Assembly (NCBI RefSeq): GCF_003752415.1
Contig: NZ_RKHG01000001.1
Span: forward strand, 3,162,001 to 3,226,000
DNA length: 64,000 nucleotides
DNA from: Luteococcus japonicus
Lineage (GTDB): Bacteria > Actinomycetota > Actinomycetes > Propionibacteriales > Propionibacteriaceae
Direction of reading: 5' to 3'
Positions 46,982-58,136 of the stretch are shown in pieces; the first letter of the stretch is position 1, and each line of letters begins with the position of its first letter. The translations under genes were made by a program, and so were the position numbers. The notes under the pieces were generated by a model. The model worked only from the letters and a program-made list of their open reading frames with translations. It did no database searches and was not told the origin of the DNA.

Positions 46982-48123
46982 GTTCGGTCTGGGATGACGA
47001 ACGGTTGGCCCGAGCCGCCCTGACCTCGGTCTGCGAGGCAGCATCGCCACCGCTGTGCCAGCAGGTGGCGATGCGTGGTGCGCAGGAGGTCTGGGAGGCC
47101 CTGCGGCACGGTGGTGGTGACGGCCGGTGGACCCGCCGCGCCAGGTCCCTCCGGGTCGAGGAGCTGTTGGAAGGCGCGCAGCGGCACGACGTGCGGTTCA
47201 TCATGCCCACGGACGGCGAATGGCCGGTCCAGCTGGACGTGCTGGACCAGACCACGGTCGCCGCGCTGGGTGGCGCTCCCTTGGGACTGTGGCTTCGCGG
47301 GCCGGGCCGGCTGGGGCCCTGGGCCGAGCAGTCGGTGGCCCTGGTCGGGTCGCGGGCCAGCAGTCAGTACGGGGATCACGTGGCCACGGAGCTGGCCATG
47401 GACCTGGGGGAGCCGGCTCCGGGTGGGGCAGGGTGGACCATCATCTCGGGCGGGGCCTACGGCATCGACGGAGCGGCTCACCGTGGGGCGATCGCCGCCT
47501 CGGGGCGAACCATCGCGGTACTCGCAGGGGGACTCGACGAGCCATATCCGCGGGGCAACCAGGTGGTCTTCGATCGGCTCGCGAGTGAGCACCTCCTGGT
47601 CAGCGAGGTGCCGTGCGGCATCCGTCCCACGCGTCTGGCCTTCCTGGCACGCAACCGGCTGATCGCCGCACTTGCCGTGGGAACGGTGGTGGTCGAGGCG
47701 GCTGCTCGCTCGGGAGCCGCCAACACGGCGAACTGGGCCGCGGAATGCGGCCGCGTCCTGATGGCGGTTCCGGGCCCCGCCACCTCGTCCTTGAGCGTCA
47801 CACCGCACCGCCTGGTCCGCGACGGGAGGGCGACGCTGGTCACCAACAGCCAGGACGTCCTTGCCCTGGTGGCGCCGCTTGCGTTGGCACCCCAACTCCC
47901 CGTCGGCGGTGAGTCGAGACCTCTGGACCGCGTCCCTCCGGAGCTGATGGCCATCCGTGAGGTGCTGCCGGCCCGCGGGAGCATGCCCGTCTCGCAGGTC
48001 GCCAGGCGAGCTGGGGTTGGCATGGCGGTGGCGCTGGCATCATTGGCCCAGTTGGAACAGATGCGGCTGGCCGGTCAGGACGAGATGGGCCAGTGGCGCG
48101 TCACGATGCCCGCGAGGACCTGA
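46978..48123 (+). CDS. dprA: DNA-processing protein DprA
   Basis: 381 residues. Loads RecA onto incoming single-stranded DNA. The Rossmann fold carries VALVGSRASSQYG near 120-132 and the GGAYGIDGAAHRGA signature near 158-171, later ARSGAANTA near 243-251, and a C-terminal winged-helix domain (LPARGSMPVSQVARRAGV). GTG start overlaps comM. The operon yraN-comM-dprA suggests at least an ancestral capacity for DNA uptake; no other com genes are in the window. Confidence 0.93.
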   Translation: MSSVWDDERLARAALTSVCEAASPPLCQQVAMRGAQEVWEALRHGGGDGRWTRRARSLRVEELLEGAQRHDVRFIMPTDGEWPVQLDVLDQTTVAALGGAPLGLWLRGPGRLGPWAEQSVALVGSRASSQYGDHVATELAMDLGEPAPGGAGWTIISGGAYGIDGAAHRGAIAASGRTIAVLAGGLDEPYPRGNQVVFDRLASEHLLVSEVPCGIRPTRLAFLARNRLIAALAVGTVVVEAAARSGAANTANWAAECGRVLMAVPGPATSSLSVTPHRLVRDGRATLVTNSQDVLALVAPLALAPQLPVGGESRPLDRVPPELMAIREVLPARGSMPVSQVARRAGVGMAVALASLAQLEQMRLAGQDEMGQWRVTMPART

Positions 48124-48136
48124 CCAGGAGAAGGCC

Positions 48137-48763
48137 ATGAAGTTGTATGCGAAGCCCGGCTGGCGGATGGCCCGACAGCTGACCGGAGATCTGGTGGTGC
48201 TCACCGCCATCGTCTGTTGGGCCATCGCCGCCCGCATCCTGGGGCGGGCGGTGGACCGGCTGGCCGCACCCGCGCGCAGCACGGGAGAGGCGGCACACTC
48301 CATGTCCGAACAGATGCGTCAGGCAGGGGAGCGGGTGGGAGGCGTCCCCGGCGTCGGGGACACACTGGCCTCGCCCTTCGGTTCGATGGCCGACGGGCTC
48401 GAGCAGATCAGCGCCCAGACGGCAGAGCAGGTGACCCAGGTGCACCAGCTGGCCACGATCACCTCGCTGGTCGTCTTCCTCCTCCCGACCCTGACCCTGC
48501 TCGTCCTCTGGTTGCCCCGACGAATCCGGTTCGTGCGCCAGGCGGCTGCTGCCAGAGCCTTCATCGACGCCGACGCGGACCTGGACCTCTTCGCACTACG
48601 GGCGATGGCCAATGTGCCGATGGCGAGCCTGGCCCGGATCACTCCGGACCCGGTGGGCGAGTGGCGGCGGGGCAACCAGGAGGTCGTGCGGCGGCTCGCG
48701 GAGCTGGAACTGGAACGCACCGGCCTGGCACTGCCAGAACCGGTGCGTCCACCTGGTCAGTGA
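48137..48763 (+). CDS. Membrane protein of unknown function
   Basis: 208 residues. Two membrane spans, near 16-36 (LTGDLVVLTAIVCWAIAARIL) and 111-132 (TSLVVFLLPTLTLLVLWLP), with a helical extracytoplasmic loop between them (MSEQMRQAGERVGGVPGVG). A C-terminal cytoplasmic part with LFALRAMANVPMASLARI. GGAGAAGG precedes the ATG. Follows dprA by 13 bp, so probably co-transcribed. Family not recognised. Confidence 0.6.
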   Translation: MKLYAKPGWRMARQLTGDLVVLTAIVCWAIAARILGRAVDRLAAPARSTGEAAHSMSEQMRQAGERVGGVPGVGDTLASPFGSMADGLEQISAQTAEQVTQVHQLATITSLVVFLLPTLTLLVLWLPRRIRFVRQAAAARAFIDADADLDLFALRAMANVPMASLARITPDPVGEWRRGNQEVVRRLAELELERTGLALPEPVRPPGQ

Positions 48764-48764
48764 C

Positions 48765-51143
48765 TCAGGCAAACGTTCCGAGCACGGAGACGTCGGGCAC
48801 CATGGCAACCGTGACGCCCCAGGCGCCGGTCCCACTCGCGGTGTTATACATCGTGCCGGTCGAGCGGCTCTTGGTCAGGTCCCAGCGGCCGTCGCCATTC
48901 GTGTCACCAATCGACCGAAGCCGTGTCCATCCACCCCATCCGCTACCGAGCAGCTTGTTCCCGGAGATCTTGCCGTCCGGGCTGCCGTAGTAGTCGAGCA
49001 TGCGGCCATCGCTGGTGACGGCGAGGATGTCCACCACGCCAGCCTTGCGGAAGTCCCCGACGCTGGTCATCTTGGTGATGATGCTCCAGTTCGTGCCGAT
49101 CTGGGTGCGCAGGTGCAGGCCACCATTGCTGGCGATGGAGTAGCGCCACAGCTGCTGGGAAGAGCCGATGGTGATGATCTCGGGCAGCCCGTCCTTGTTC
49201 ATGTCGGGCGCGACATTGGGCTGACGCATGTACTGCCAACCGGTGCTCACCTGCCGCGCGTTCACGAATTGCCCATTGCCTCGGCCGTCCCATGCCCACA
49301 TGGTCCCGTCCTTGCGGATGGCCATCAGCTCGGTCTGGCCGTCGCCATTGATGTCCGGGACCTGGGAGACCCAGGTGAACGGAGCCCCGGCCAGGAGGCT
49401 GCCCGTGGTTGCCGCTCCCGACGTGCCGTTCGTCTGGGTGGGGTACCACGTGACCTGGCCGGCACTGTTGACGCCCAGCACGTCGGCACGGCCGTCACCG
49501 TTCAGGTCCCCCTGCTTGCCTCCTACCTTGAGTGTGACGGTGGCGCGGCCATCCGTGATGCGCAGGGTGCCGTTCTCGAAGCGCTGCTCGACATTGGTCG
49601 AGCTGCTCCAGACAGCCTCCGCGATGGGGTAGCCGAGCCGAGTGAACTGCGTCGGATTGGCCTTGAGCCAGCTGTCGATGGATCCGGTGGTGGCCCGTGC
49701 TCCACCCACCGACGAAACGTGGATCGTCCCCTTCTGGAAGCGGACGAAGCTCTTGGAGGTGCTCGCGACAGTGGTCCCGCTGGTGGGCCAGCCAAGCCGG
49801 CTGAATCCATCTCCCGATCGATAGCGAGCATCTGCTGCCTTGTTCAGCTGGCGCGTGACATTCTCGGGCGTCTGGTAGATGCCGCCATTGGTGAAAGTGG
49901 TGGTGCGGCCGCCATTCCAGGGCCGCTCCATGACATGGACCGGGCCGAGCTTTGCCTCGCCTCCCGCTCCGACGTAGGCCTTGTAGATCAGGCTGTTCTG
50001 CCATCCCGACATCCGGTTGGCGACGTCCTGGCGCAGCGTGGGCATGTAGGCGGTGATGTTGGTGCCGGGGCAGCTGGTGCTCATCACATCACCGTGCCGT
50101 GCGATCCGGTTGATGCTCTTGCCAGCGAGGGTGAGCGTGCTGGTGGGGGTGCGGTAGTTGCCGGCCAGCTTCCAGGCCAGGATCCGGGACACGGCGCTCA
50201 TCGCCTCCGGGCTCTGCTTGGCCTGCGAGGAGTTCATCATCACGCTGACACCGACGGTGTCGGTGTTCCAGCTCGTGGCGTGCGCCCCGTGCACCGGGTT
50301 CACGACGCCACCGTGACGTCCTTCGAAGATGGTGCCGTACTTGTCGACCAGGATGTTGTAGCCGATGTCACACCAGCCACGATCCTTGACGTGGTAGGCG
50401 TAGATGCCGCGCATGATCGAGGCGGACTGGCTGGCCGTGTAGCTGTTCGTGCCCGCGGTGTGGTGGACGATGGCGGCCTTGATGGTGGTGTCGATGCTGG
50501 CCGGCACGCAGCCGGCTCCGTTGTAGCTCAGCAGGCTCTCGTCGGCTCCCCACTCGGCGCGGGTCACCATCGAAGGCTGGGCGGGGACGGCGCTGCTCGT
50601 GGCAGCGGCCTGGACCGTGGCCCGGCTCGCGCCGTCTCCTTCGAGCACGCGTGAGTCGATCAAGGACAGGCGTGCGCCGGTGGACCGGACGGTGGTCGTG
50701 GCGGGCGCCACGATGCGGGCCTCGGCCGCGATGGCGTCGCCAACGTGGACTGCCTCGGTTCCCTGCCGGCCACCCTCGTTGCTGGTGGCCTCGTTCTGGA
50801 GGGTCTGCCAGGCCTGCCAACCGGCAGCTGTGCGGACCCTGACCTGGGCACTGGCTCCAGCCGGCATGGTCTGCCAGGTGACGCCCAGCATGGTGAATTC
50901 TCGGCTCGTCGTGGGGGTGGCCGCCAGGATCCTCTGGGTTGTGCCCGGGACGGTCGTCGCCGTGGTGCTGGGCACCAGGTCCACTGTGCTGCGGGCCGGC
51001 GTCGTCGGATCGACGGCGGGTGCCTTCGGGGCGGGCCCGCTGGGGGAGGGTGCCGCGTGGGCGAGTGGGGTGGTGAGGCAGCCGCCGAGGAGAGTAGCGG
51101 CAGCGAGTCCGGACGTGAGTTGGCGCAAGTGGTGACGTCGCAA
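48765..51143 (-). CDS. Secreted N-acetylmuramoyl-L-alanine amidase with LGFP and VCBS repeats
   Basis: 792 residues from a TTG at 51143 with GGAG 6 nt upstream; no ATG fits. Signal peptide near 1-28 (LTSGLAAATLLGGCLTTPLAHA). The peptidoglycan-recognition/amidase_2 domain is at about 187-370: VTRAEWGADESL, the zinc His in IVHHTAGTN, YNILVDKYGTIFEGRHGG, and HGDVMSTSCPG. LGFP-type wall-binding repeats follow at about 385-545 (FSRLGWPTSGT; FTRLGYPIAEAV). VCBS/FG-GAP repeats end it (GDLNGDGRADVLGV; PDINGDGQTELMAI; GDTNGDGRWDLT). Cleaves peptidoglycan stem peptides at the cell surface. The 3' end abuts the membrane-protein gene. Confidence 0.85.
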   Translation of the reverse strand: MRRHHLRQLTSGLAAATLLGGCLTTPLAHAAPSPSGPAPKAPAVDPTTPARSTVDLVPSTTATTVPGTTQRILAATPTTSREFTMLGVTWQTMPAGASAQVRVRTAAGWQAWQTLQNEATSNEGGRQGTEAVHVGDAIAAEARIVAPATTTVRSTGARLSLIDSRVLEGDGASRATVQAAATSSAVPAQPSMVTRAEWGADESLLSYNGAGCVPASIDTTIKAAIVHHTAGTNSYTASQSASIMRGIYAYHVKDRGWCDIGYNILVDKYGTIFEGRHGGVVNPVHGAHATSWNTDTVGVSVMMNSSQAKQSPEAMSAVSRILAWKLAGNYRTPTSTLTLAGKSINRIARHGDVMSTSCPGTNITAYMPTLRQDVANRMSGWQNSLIYKAYVGAGGEAKLGPVHVMERPWNGGRTTTFTNGGIYQTPENVTRQLNKAADARYRSGDGFSRLGWPTSGTTVASTSKSFVRFQKGTIHVSSVGGARATTGSIDSWLKANPTQFTRLGYPIAEAVWSSSTNVEQRFENGTLRITDGRATVTLKVGGKQGDLNGDGRADVLGVNSAGQVTWYPTQTNGTSGAATTGSLLAGAPFTWVSQVPDINGDGQTELMAIRKDGTMWAWDGRGNGQFVNARQVSTGWQYMRQPNVAPDMNKDGLPEIITIGSSQQLWRYSIASNGGLHLRTQIGTNWSIITKMTSVGDFRKAGVVDILAVTSDGRMLDYYGSPDGKISGNKLLGSGWGGWTRLRSIGDTNGDGRWDLTKSRSTGTMYNTASGTGAWGVTVAMVPDVSVLGTFA

Positions 51144-51328
51144 GGCGGTCTCCGATGTGTTGGAATCGTGGTCACAGGTGGCGGCCCCCCGGCCCGTCCC
51201 TACGCATGAGAGCACCGCCATTGAAGCCATCTCGGACCATGACCGGCAAGTCGTACGTCATATTCCTGCACCATGGGATGAGTCTTCAATCACCTGCTCG
51301 CGAGCGGCTGCCGGGAGGAGGACAGGGG

Positions 51329-52132
51329 ATGGGCATGATCAATCTGCAGGACCTGGAGTGGGGCGACGTCATCCACCAGGGCGACGGCGTGGTGGTCTGT
51401 GAGGCCGAGTTCGAGGGCGACGGGGTTGTCGTGAAGCGTTGGCAGCAAGGAGTTCTGGATGACGAGCTCGTCGCCCGCCGGCTGCTGCACGCGGTGGGGA
51501 TCCCCTCTCGTGAGCTGCTGGGCTGCGGCGACGGATGGATGGTGCTGGAGGACCTCTCCCAGAGCATGTGGCGCCCCGTGGGGGACGGCGATCTGGCCAG
51601 TGCTCGAGTGGTGGAGGCTCTCGCCGCCTGGCTGGTCCAAGTCCATGGCATCGCGCCGGAGGGCTTGTCCGGATCCGTCGAGGAGGACCTCCTGTCGCCG
51701 GTGATGCTGGCGCTGGCGGCCGAGGCGGGGGAGGTCTCGGCGGATGAGCTGGCCCGGCTGCGGCGGCACCTCACGCAATGCCTAGGGCCGGGGGAAGCGC
51801 TCGCACTGGGCGGTGACGTGTTGGCCAACCTGTGGGTGCTCGGGGATGGGCTACGCGCCATGTCCGACGGGTTGCAGGCCAGTCACCGAGGTCATCCGGC
51901 GACGGACCTCGTGCTGATCAGCGAGGAACTGGGCGTCCTGTCGGACCACTTCCTGGCTGCCTACTGCCGCCATGCCGGTCTTGGCCGTCGGCAGGCCGAC
52001 GCCTGGGTGGAGGCAGCCGGTGCGCGGGCCGTGCTGGTCCGTTGGGTGGCAACGGTTGTCTCCGGGGGAGCCGTGGATCCCGAGTTGGCGGCGCAGCTGC
52101 AGACTGCTATTGTTCATTGCTGTTGCCGGTGA
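51329..52132 (+). CDS. Protein-kinase-fold (aminoglycoside phosphotransferase-like) protein
   Basis: 267 residues. The N-lobe has VVVKRWQQG near 31-39 (candidate ATP-binding Lys) and ELVARRLL with a conserved Glu; then GWMVLEDLSQSM near 68. The usual HGDxxxxN catalytic loop appears as GGDVLANLWV near 164-173 (Asp and Asn kept, His lost) and the metal Asp as MSDGLQ near 181. A degenerate but recognisable APH fold; substrate unknown. ATG 51329 has GGGAGGAGG upstream. Immediately before tRNA-Leu. Confidence 0.55.
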   Translation: MGMINLQDLEWGDVIHQGDGVVVCEAEFEGDGVVVKRWQQGVLDDELVARRLLHAVGIPSRELLGCGDGWMVLEDLSQSMWRPVGDGDLASARVVEALAAWLVQVHGIAPEGLSGSVEEDLLSPVMLALAAEAGEVSADELARLRRHLTQCLGPGEALALGGDVLANLWVLGDGLRAMSDGLQASHRGHPATDLVLISEELGVLSDHFLAAYCRHAGLGRRQADAWVEAAGARAVLVRWVATVVSGGAVDPELAAQLQTAIVHCCCR

Positions 52133-52148
52133 CCCCGGTGCTCACCCT

Positions 52149-52232
52149 GTCCGGGTGGCGGAATGGTAGACGCGCTAGCTTGAGGTGCTAGTGCCCGTAA
52201 AGGGCGTGGAGGTTCAAGTCCTCTTCCGGACA
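52149..52232 (+). tRNA. tRNA-Leu (anticodon GAG)
   Basis: 84 nt. Acceptor stem GTCCGGG with TCCGGAC (one G-T pair), discriminator A at 52232, CCA not encoded. Anticodon stem CTAGC/GCTAG around loop TTGAGGT, giving anticodon GAG, which reads CUC and CUU leucine codons. A long variable arm (TGCCCGTAAAGGGCGT) marks a class II tRNA. T-arm GAGGTTCAAGTCCTC. Confidence 0.93.
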
Positions 52233-52240
52233 CACTCTCA

Positions 52241-52286
52241 AAACCCCGGTTGACCAGGCAAGACGGTCAGGCGGGGTTTCTCTTTG
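52241..52286 (+). terminator. Terminator after tRNA-Leu
   Basis: AAACCCCG (52241-52248) pairs with CGGGGTTT (52272-52279), with an inner TGACC/GGTCA pairing, followed by CTCTTT. Confidence 0.7.
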
Positions 52287-52347
52287 CCCTCATTCTTCCC
52301 GCTGGCGCGTCATGTTGACGCTGGCCGTGGCATCACCCACTGCCCCT

Positions 52348-52551
52348 AGTGCTGGTTCCCTGCAGTTGCCACTGCATCTGGTGGTTGGTGCAGGGAGACA
52401 ACAGGGAACCCGGTGAAAATCCGGGACTGCCCCGCAGCGGTATGGAGGAACGACCGACGACATCAGCACTGGCCCTTGGCTGGGAAGCGTCGTCCACTAG
52501 GAACACACCCCACTGGGTGCCCGCCTCCGAGTCCGAATACCTGCCAGCACT
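52348..52551 (+). promoter_or_regulatory. Cobalamin riboswitch
   Basis: Closing stem P1 AGTGCTGG (52348-52355) with CCAGCACT (52544-52551), a perfect 8 bp. The conserved core GGTGAAAATCCGGGACTGCC is followed by CCCGCAGCGGTA, and the B12 box AGTCCGAATACCTGCCA lies at 52530-52546. All are hallmarks of the AdoCbl riboswitch family. Directly after it is a 9-bp hairpin CTCCGGGCG-GCA-CGCCCGGAG (52550-52570) that overlaps the end of P1 and may be the expression platform. It precedes nrdHIEF remnants, the classical target when a B12-dependent reductase also exists. Confidence 0.92.
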
Positions 52552-52654
52552 CCGGGCGGCACGCCCGGAGCAACCGACCGTCGGTCTCGTGGGAGGACCG
52601 GGTGCGTCTTGAAGCTCCCTGCCTGCGCGGCCCTGTGTGCTTCGAGGAGAGAGC

Positions 52655-52888
52655 ATGTCGATCATCGTCTACATCAAGCCTGCCTGCGTGCAGTGCACTG
52701 CCACCTACAAGGCCTGACCAAGCACGGACTGGACTACGAGTCGTGGATCTCAGCCGGGACGAACAGGCCCTGCGCACAGTGACCGCGATGGGTCACCTGC
52801 AGGCCCCCGTCGTCGTCGACGGCGACGAGAGTTGGTCGGGTTTCCGTCCGGACCTGATCAAGCAGGCGGCCCTGCGGAGTGCCGCAGG
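52655..52888 (+). pseudogene. nrdH: nrdH (glutaredoxin-like electron donor), frameshifted
   Basis: Begins correctly behind [31 protein letters not shown], with the CVQC redox motif. It then hits TGA at 52715 because one base is missing; the sequence resumes in another frame (LTKHGLDYE) and shifts again near 52741 into [18 protein letters not shown], then [20 protein letters not shown]. All NrdH blocks are present in order, so the gene was intact until recently. It cannot make a full NrdH. Confidence 0.88.
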
Positions 52889-53159
52889 GCGCGCATCCCC
52901 GTGCGCCTCGTCTACTTCTCCTCCGCCTCCCCGAACACCCATCGCTTCGTGCGCAAGCTGGGCCTGGAAGCCCAGCGCATCCCGCTCCACAGCCACGAGC
53001 CCGCCCTGCAGGTCACACACAGCCCTTCGTGCTCGTGGTGCCCACCTATGGCGGTGGCGAGGCGGGCGGTGCCGTTCCCAATGTCCCGCTGATCGACCGT
53101 TTCGAACTCAAGGGCACACCCGACGACGTCGAGCGAGTGCTGGAAAGGCTCACCACCTC

Positions 53160-53178
<19 letters not shown>
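52889..53178 (+). pseudogene. nrdI: nrdI (flavodoxin-like activase), deleted and frameshifted
   Basis: The first block [20 protein letters not shown], with the FMN-binding SSxSxNT loop, continues to [12 protein letters not shown] frameshift near 53022-53030 leads to [20 protein letters not shown]. About 50 residues usual in NrdI are then missing, and the chain jumps to [20 protein letters not shown]. No clear start codon remains. In class Ib systems NrdI supplies the oxidant for the manganese cofactor of NrdF; this copy cannot fold normally. Confidence 0.85.
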
Positions 53179-55992
<2,814 letters not shown>

Positions 55993-56032
55993 TCCTCGAG
56001 AATATCGTCGGGCGCCGCGTAGGCTCGTCGGC

Positions 56033-56752
56033 ATGAGTCTTGTTGTCCTCGTCCGCCATGGGCGAAGCACGTCCAACACGGCGGGCACGCTGTCCGGCCG
56101 CAGTCCGGGCCTCACCCTCGACGCACGTGGCGAGTCCCAGGCAATGGCCGTCGGGGAGCGATTGCGCGGGGTCCCGCTCGCGGCTGCGGTCCGGTCCCCG
56201 ATGCTGCGGTGCGAGCAGACCCTTGGCCTGGCACTGTCCAGCGCGGGGATCACACCACCGGTGCACGTCGACGATCGACTCACCGAGTGCGACTACGGAC
56301 GGTGGACGGGCCGATCACTGGCCGAACTCACCCAGGAGAGCCTGTGGCAGCAGGTGCAGGAGCATCCCTCGATGGTCGTCTTCCCGGAGGGGGAGTCGAT
56401 GACTGCCATGGCCGGGCGGACGGTGGCGGCAGTGCAGGACTGGAATGCCAGGTTGGCGGTGCCGCAGGGTGAGCCCGAGCCCGTCTGGCTCTTGGTGAGC
56501 CACGGCGACCCGATCAAGGCGGTACTGTCCCACGCCCTCGGGCAACAGCTCGACGACTTCCAACGGATCGTCGTGGACCCGGCCTCGATCAGCCTGGTGC
56601 GCTTCCCACCACCCGGCGGCCAGGGGATGCCCACGGTCATCGCCATGAACACCAGCGCGGGGCAGATCACGGACCGGCTGGCCGGCGCGGGGCACGGACC
56701 CCAGCTCGGGGGAGGACTGGGCAGTCAGGCCGACAACGGCAACACGACCTAG
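56033..56752 (+). CDS. Histidine phosphatase family protein (MSMEG_4193-type)
   Basis: 239 residues. Phosphoglycerate-mutase-like fold: phospho-His in VLVRHGRSTSNTAG near 6-19, Glu in DDRLTECDYGRWTG near 85-98, second His in LLVSHGDPIKAVL near 154-166. In actinobacteria this protein precedes the DUF3090 gene, as here, and the mshC cluster. TAGGCT 7 nt before the ATG. Substrate unknown. Confidence 0.88.
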   Translation: MSLVVLVRHGRSTSNTAGTLSGRSPGLTLDARGESQAMAVGERLRGVPLAAAVRSPMLRCEQTLGLALSSAGITPPVHVDDRLTECDYGRWTGRSLAELTQESLWQQVQEHPSMVVFPEGESMTAMAGRTVAAVQDWNARLAVPQGEPEPVWLLVSHGDPIKAVLSHALGQQLDDFQRIVVDPASISLVRFPPPGGQGMPTVIAMNTSAGQITDRLAGAGHGPQLGGGLGSQADNGNTT

Positions 56753-56762
56753 AGTGGACGCC

Positions 56763-57356
56763 ATGCCGCGCATCACGCATCGCTTCGAGTTCCCAGACCG
56801 TTTCGTCGCCGGGACAGTGGGTGAACCGGGCCAGCGCACCTTCTTCGTCCAGGCCCGCCAGCAGAACCAACTGGTCAGTGTCGTGTGCGAGAAGCAGCAG
56901 GTGGAGGTCCTGGCCGACCATCTGGAGCGCATCCTCGACGAGCTGGCCAAGCTCGCGGCCGGGAGCACTGCCATCCCGGCCAGCCGCGTCGTGGCACGTG
57001 ACCTGGACCCGCTGGATGCCCCGCTGGAGGAAGACTTCCGGGCCGGCACCATGACCATCGCGTGGGACGGCCAGTTGGATGCGGTGCAGGTGGAACTGTT
57101 CAGCGTCGTGGACGCCGAGGACCTGGACACGCCGCGGGACCCGGTGGACTTCCTGGAGGAACTCGACGAGGTGAGCCATGCCGCCGAATGCCTCAGCGTC
57201 ACCCTGAGTCCGGAGCAGGCCCGGGAATTCACGGCGCGTGCCCGTGCGCTGGTTCACGCGGGCCGTCCCGCCTGCCCCTTCTGCGCCCAGCCGATCAACC
57301 CGGAGGGGCACATCTGCCCGCGCGCCAACGGTTATCGACGTCCGCTGTTCGCCTGA
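56763..57356 (+). CDS. DUF3090 family protein
   Basis: 197 residues. Matches actinobacterial DUF3090: RITHRFEFPDRFVAGTVGEP at the start and the zinc-knuckle-like CPFCAQPINPEGHICPRANG near the end. Always found between the histidine phosphatase and SCO1664-like genes. TAGAGT 7 nt before the ATG, so leaderless. Function unknown. Confidence 0.9.
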   Translation: MPRITHRFEFPDRFVAGTVGEPGQRTFFVQARQQNQLVSVVCEKQQVEVLADHLERILDELAKLAAGSTAIPASRVVARDLDPLDAPLEEDFRAGTMTIAWDGQLDAVQVELFSVVDAEDLDTPRDPVDFLEELDEVSHAAECLSVTLSPEQAREFTARARALVHAGRPACPFCAQPINPEGHICPRANGYRRPLFA

Positions 57357-57360
57357 CGCC

Positions 57361-58080
57361 ATGGAACTGCTCGGGCGTCTGGTCGAGGCATCCAATGCCA
57401 CCTTCCTGGCCGAACTCGACGGCCGGCACGTGGTCTACAAGCCGACGGCGGGGGAGGCCCCGCTGTGGGACTTCCCCGCACACACCCTGGGGCGACGAGA
57501 GGTGGCGGCCCACCGCCTGAGCAGCGCCGCCGGCTTCGACGTCGTGCCCACCACCGCCTGGGTGGAGGAGGCACCCCTGGGTCCGGGCTCCGTGCAGGAC
57601 TGGGTGGAGACCGATGGTGACGAGCTGGCGGACCTGGTGGGGCTGGATGCCGTGCCGGAGAACTGGTTCGCCATCGTCGTGGGAGTGGACGATGAAGAGC
57701 GCGAGGTCGCGTTGGCGCACGCGGACCACCCGGCCCTTCGTCGCCTCGCCCTGTTCGATGTGCTGGCGAACAATGCCGACCGCAAGGCGGGCCACATCCT
57801 GCGCGTCGGCGAGCAGGTCCGGGGCGTCGACCACGGGGTGAGCTTCCATGTGGAGCCCAAGCTGCGCACCATCCTGTGGGGCTGGTCCGACGCGGAACTC
57901 ACCCCCGCTGAGCTCCAGCTGGTGGCGCAGGCCCACGACGTGGCTCCCGAAGCGCTCTCCGGCTGGCTGTCGCCCGAGGAGGTCAGTGCCTGTCAGGCCC
58001 GGGCCACAGCCCTGCTGGTCACGGGCAGCTTCCCGTCCGTGGGCGAGGACTGGCGCTGCATCCCCTGGCCGCCGATCTGA
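57361..58080 (+). CDS. SCO1664 family kinase-fold protein
   Basis: 239 residues. PI3/PI4-kinase/HipA-like fold: VVYKPTAGE near 24-32 (Lys), REVAAHRLSSAAGFDVVP near 44, catalytic ALFDVLANNADRKAGHIL near 131-148 (D..N), and metal Asp in GVDHGVSFH near 158. Conserved beside mshC in actinobacteria; substrate unknown. Its stop codon lies in a 14-bp tandem duplication. Confidence 0.88.
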   Translation: MELLGRLVEASNATFLAELDGRHVVYKPTAGEAPLWDFPAHTLGRREVAAHRLSSAAGFDVVPTTAWVEEAPLGPGSVQDWVETDGDELADLVGLDAVPENWFAIVVGVDDEEREVALAHADHPALRRLALFDVLANNADRKAGHILRVGEQVRGVDHGVSFHVEPKLRTILWGWSDAELTPAELQLVAQAHDVAPEALSGWLSPEEVSACQARATALLVTGSFPSVGEDWRCIPWPPI

Positions 58081-58099
58081 TCAAGCCGATCTGATCAAG
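58072..58099 (+). repeat. 14-bp tandem duplication
   Basis: CCGATCTGATCAAG occurs twice with no gap (58072-58085, 58086-58099), covering the stop codon of the SCO1664-like gene. A recent slippage event with no coding effect. Confidence 0.85.
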
Positions 58100-58136
58100 G
58101 TGCCAAGGATTTCCCGCTGCCGATACCGTTGTGCGC

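Noticed and set aside
51155-51328. N-terminal extension of the kinase-fold protein to an upstream ATG
   Set aside because: The extension overlaps the amidase 5' end, is low in family features, and GGGAGGAGG directly precedes the ATG at 51329.
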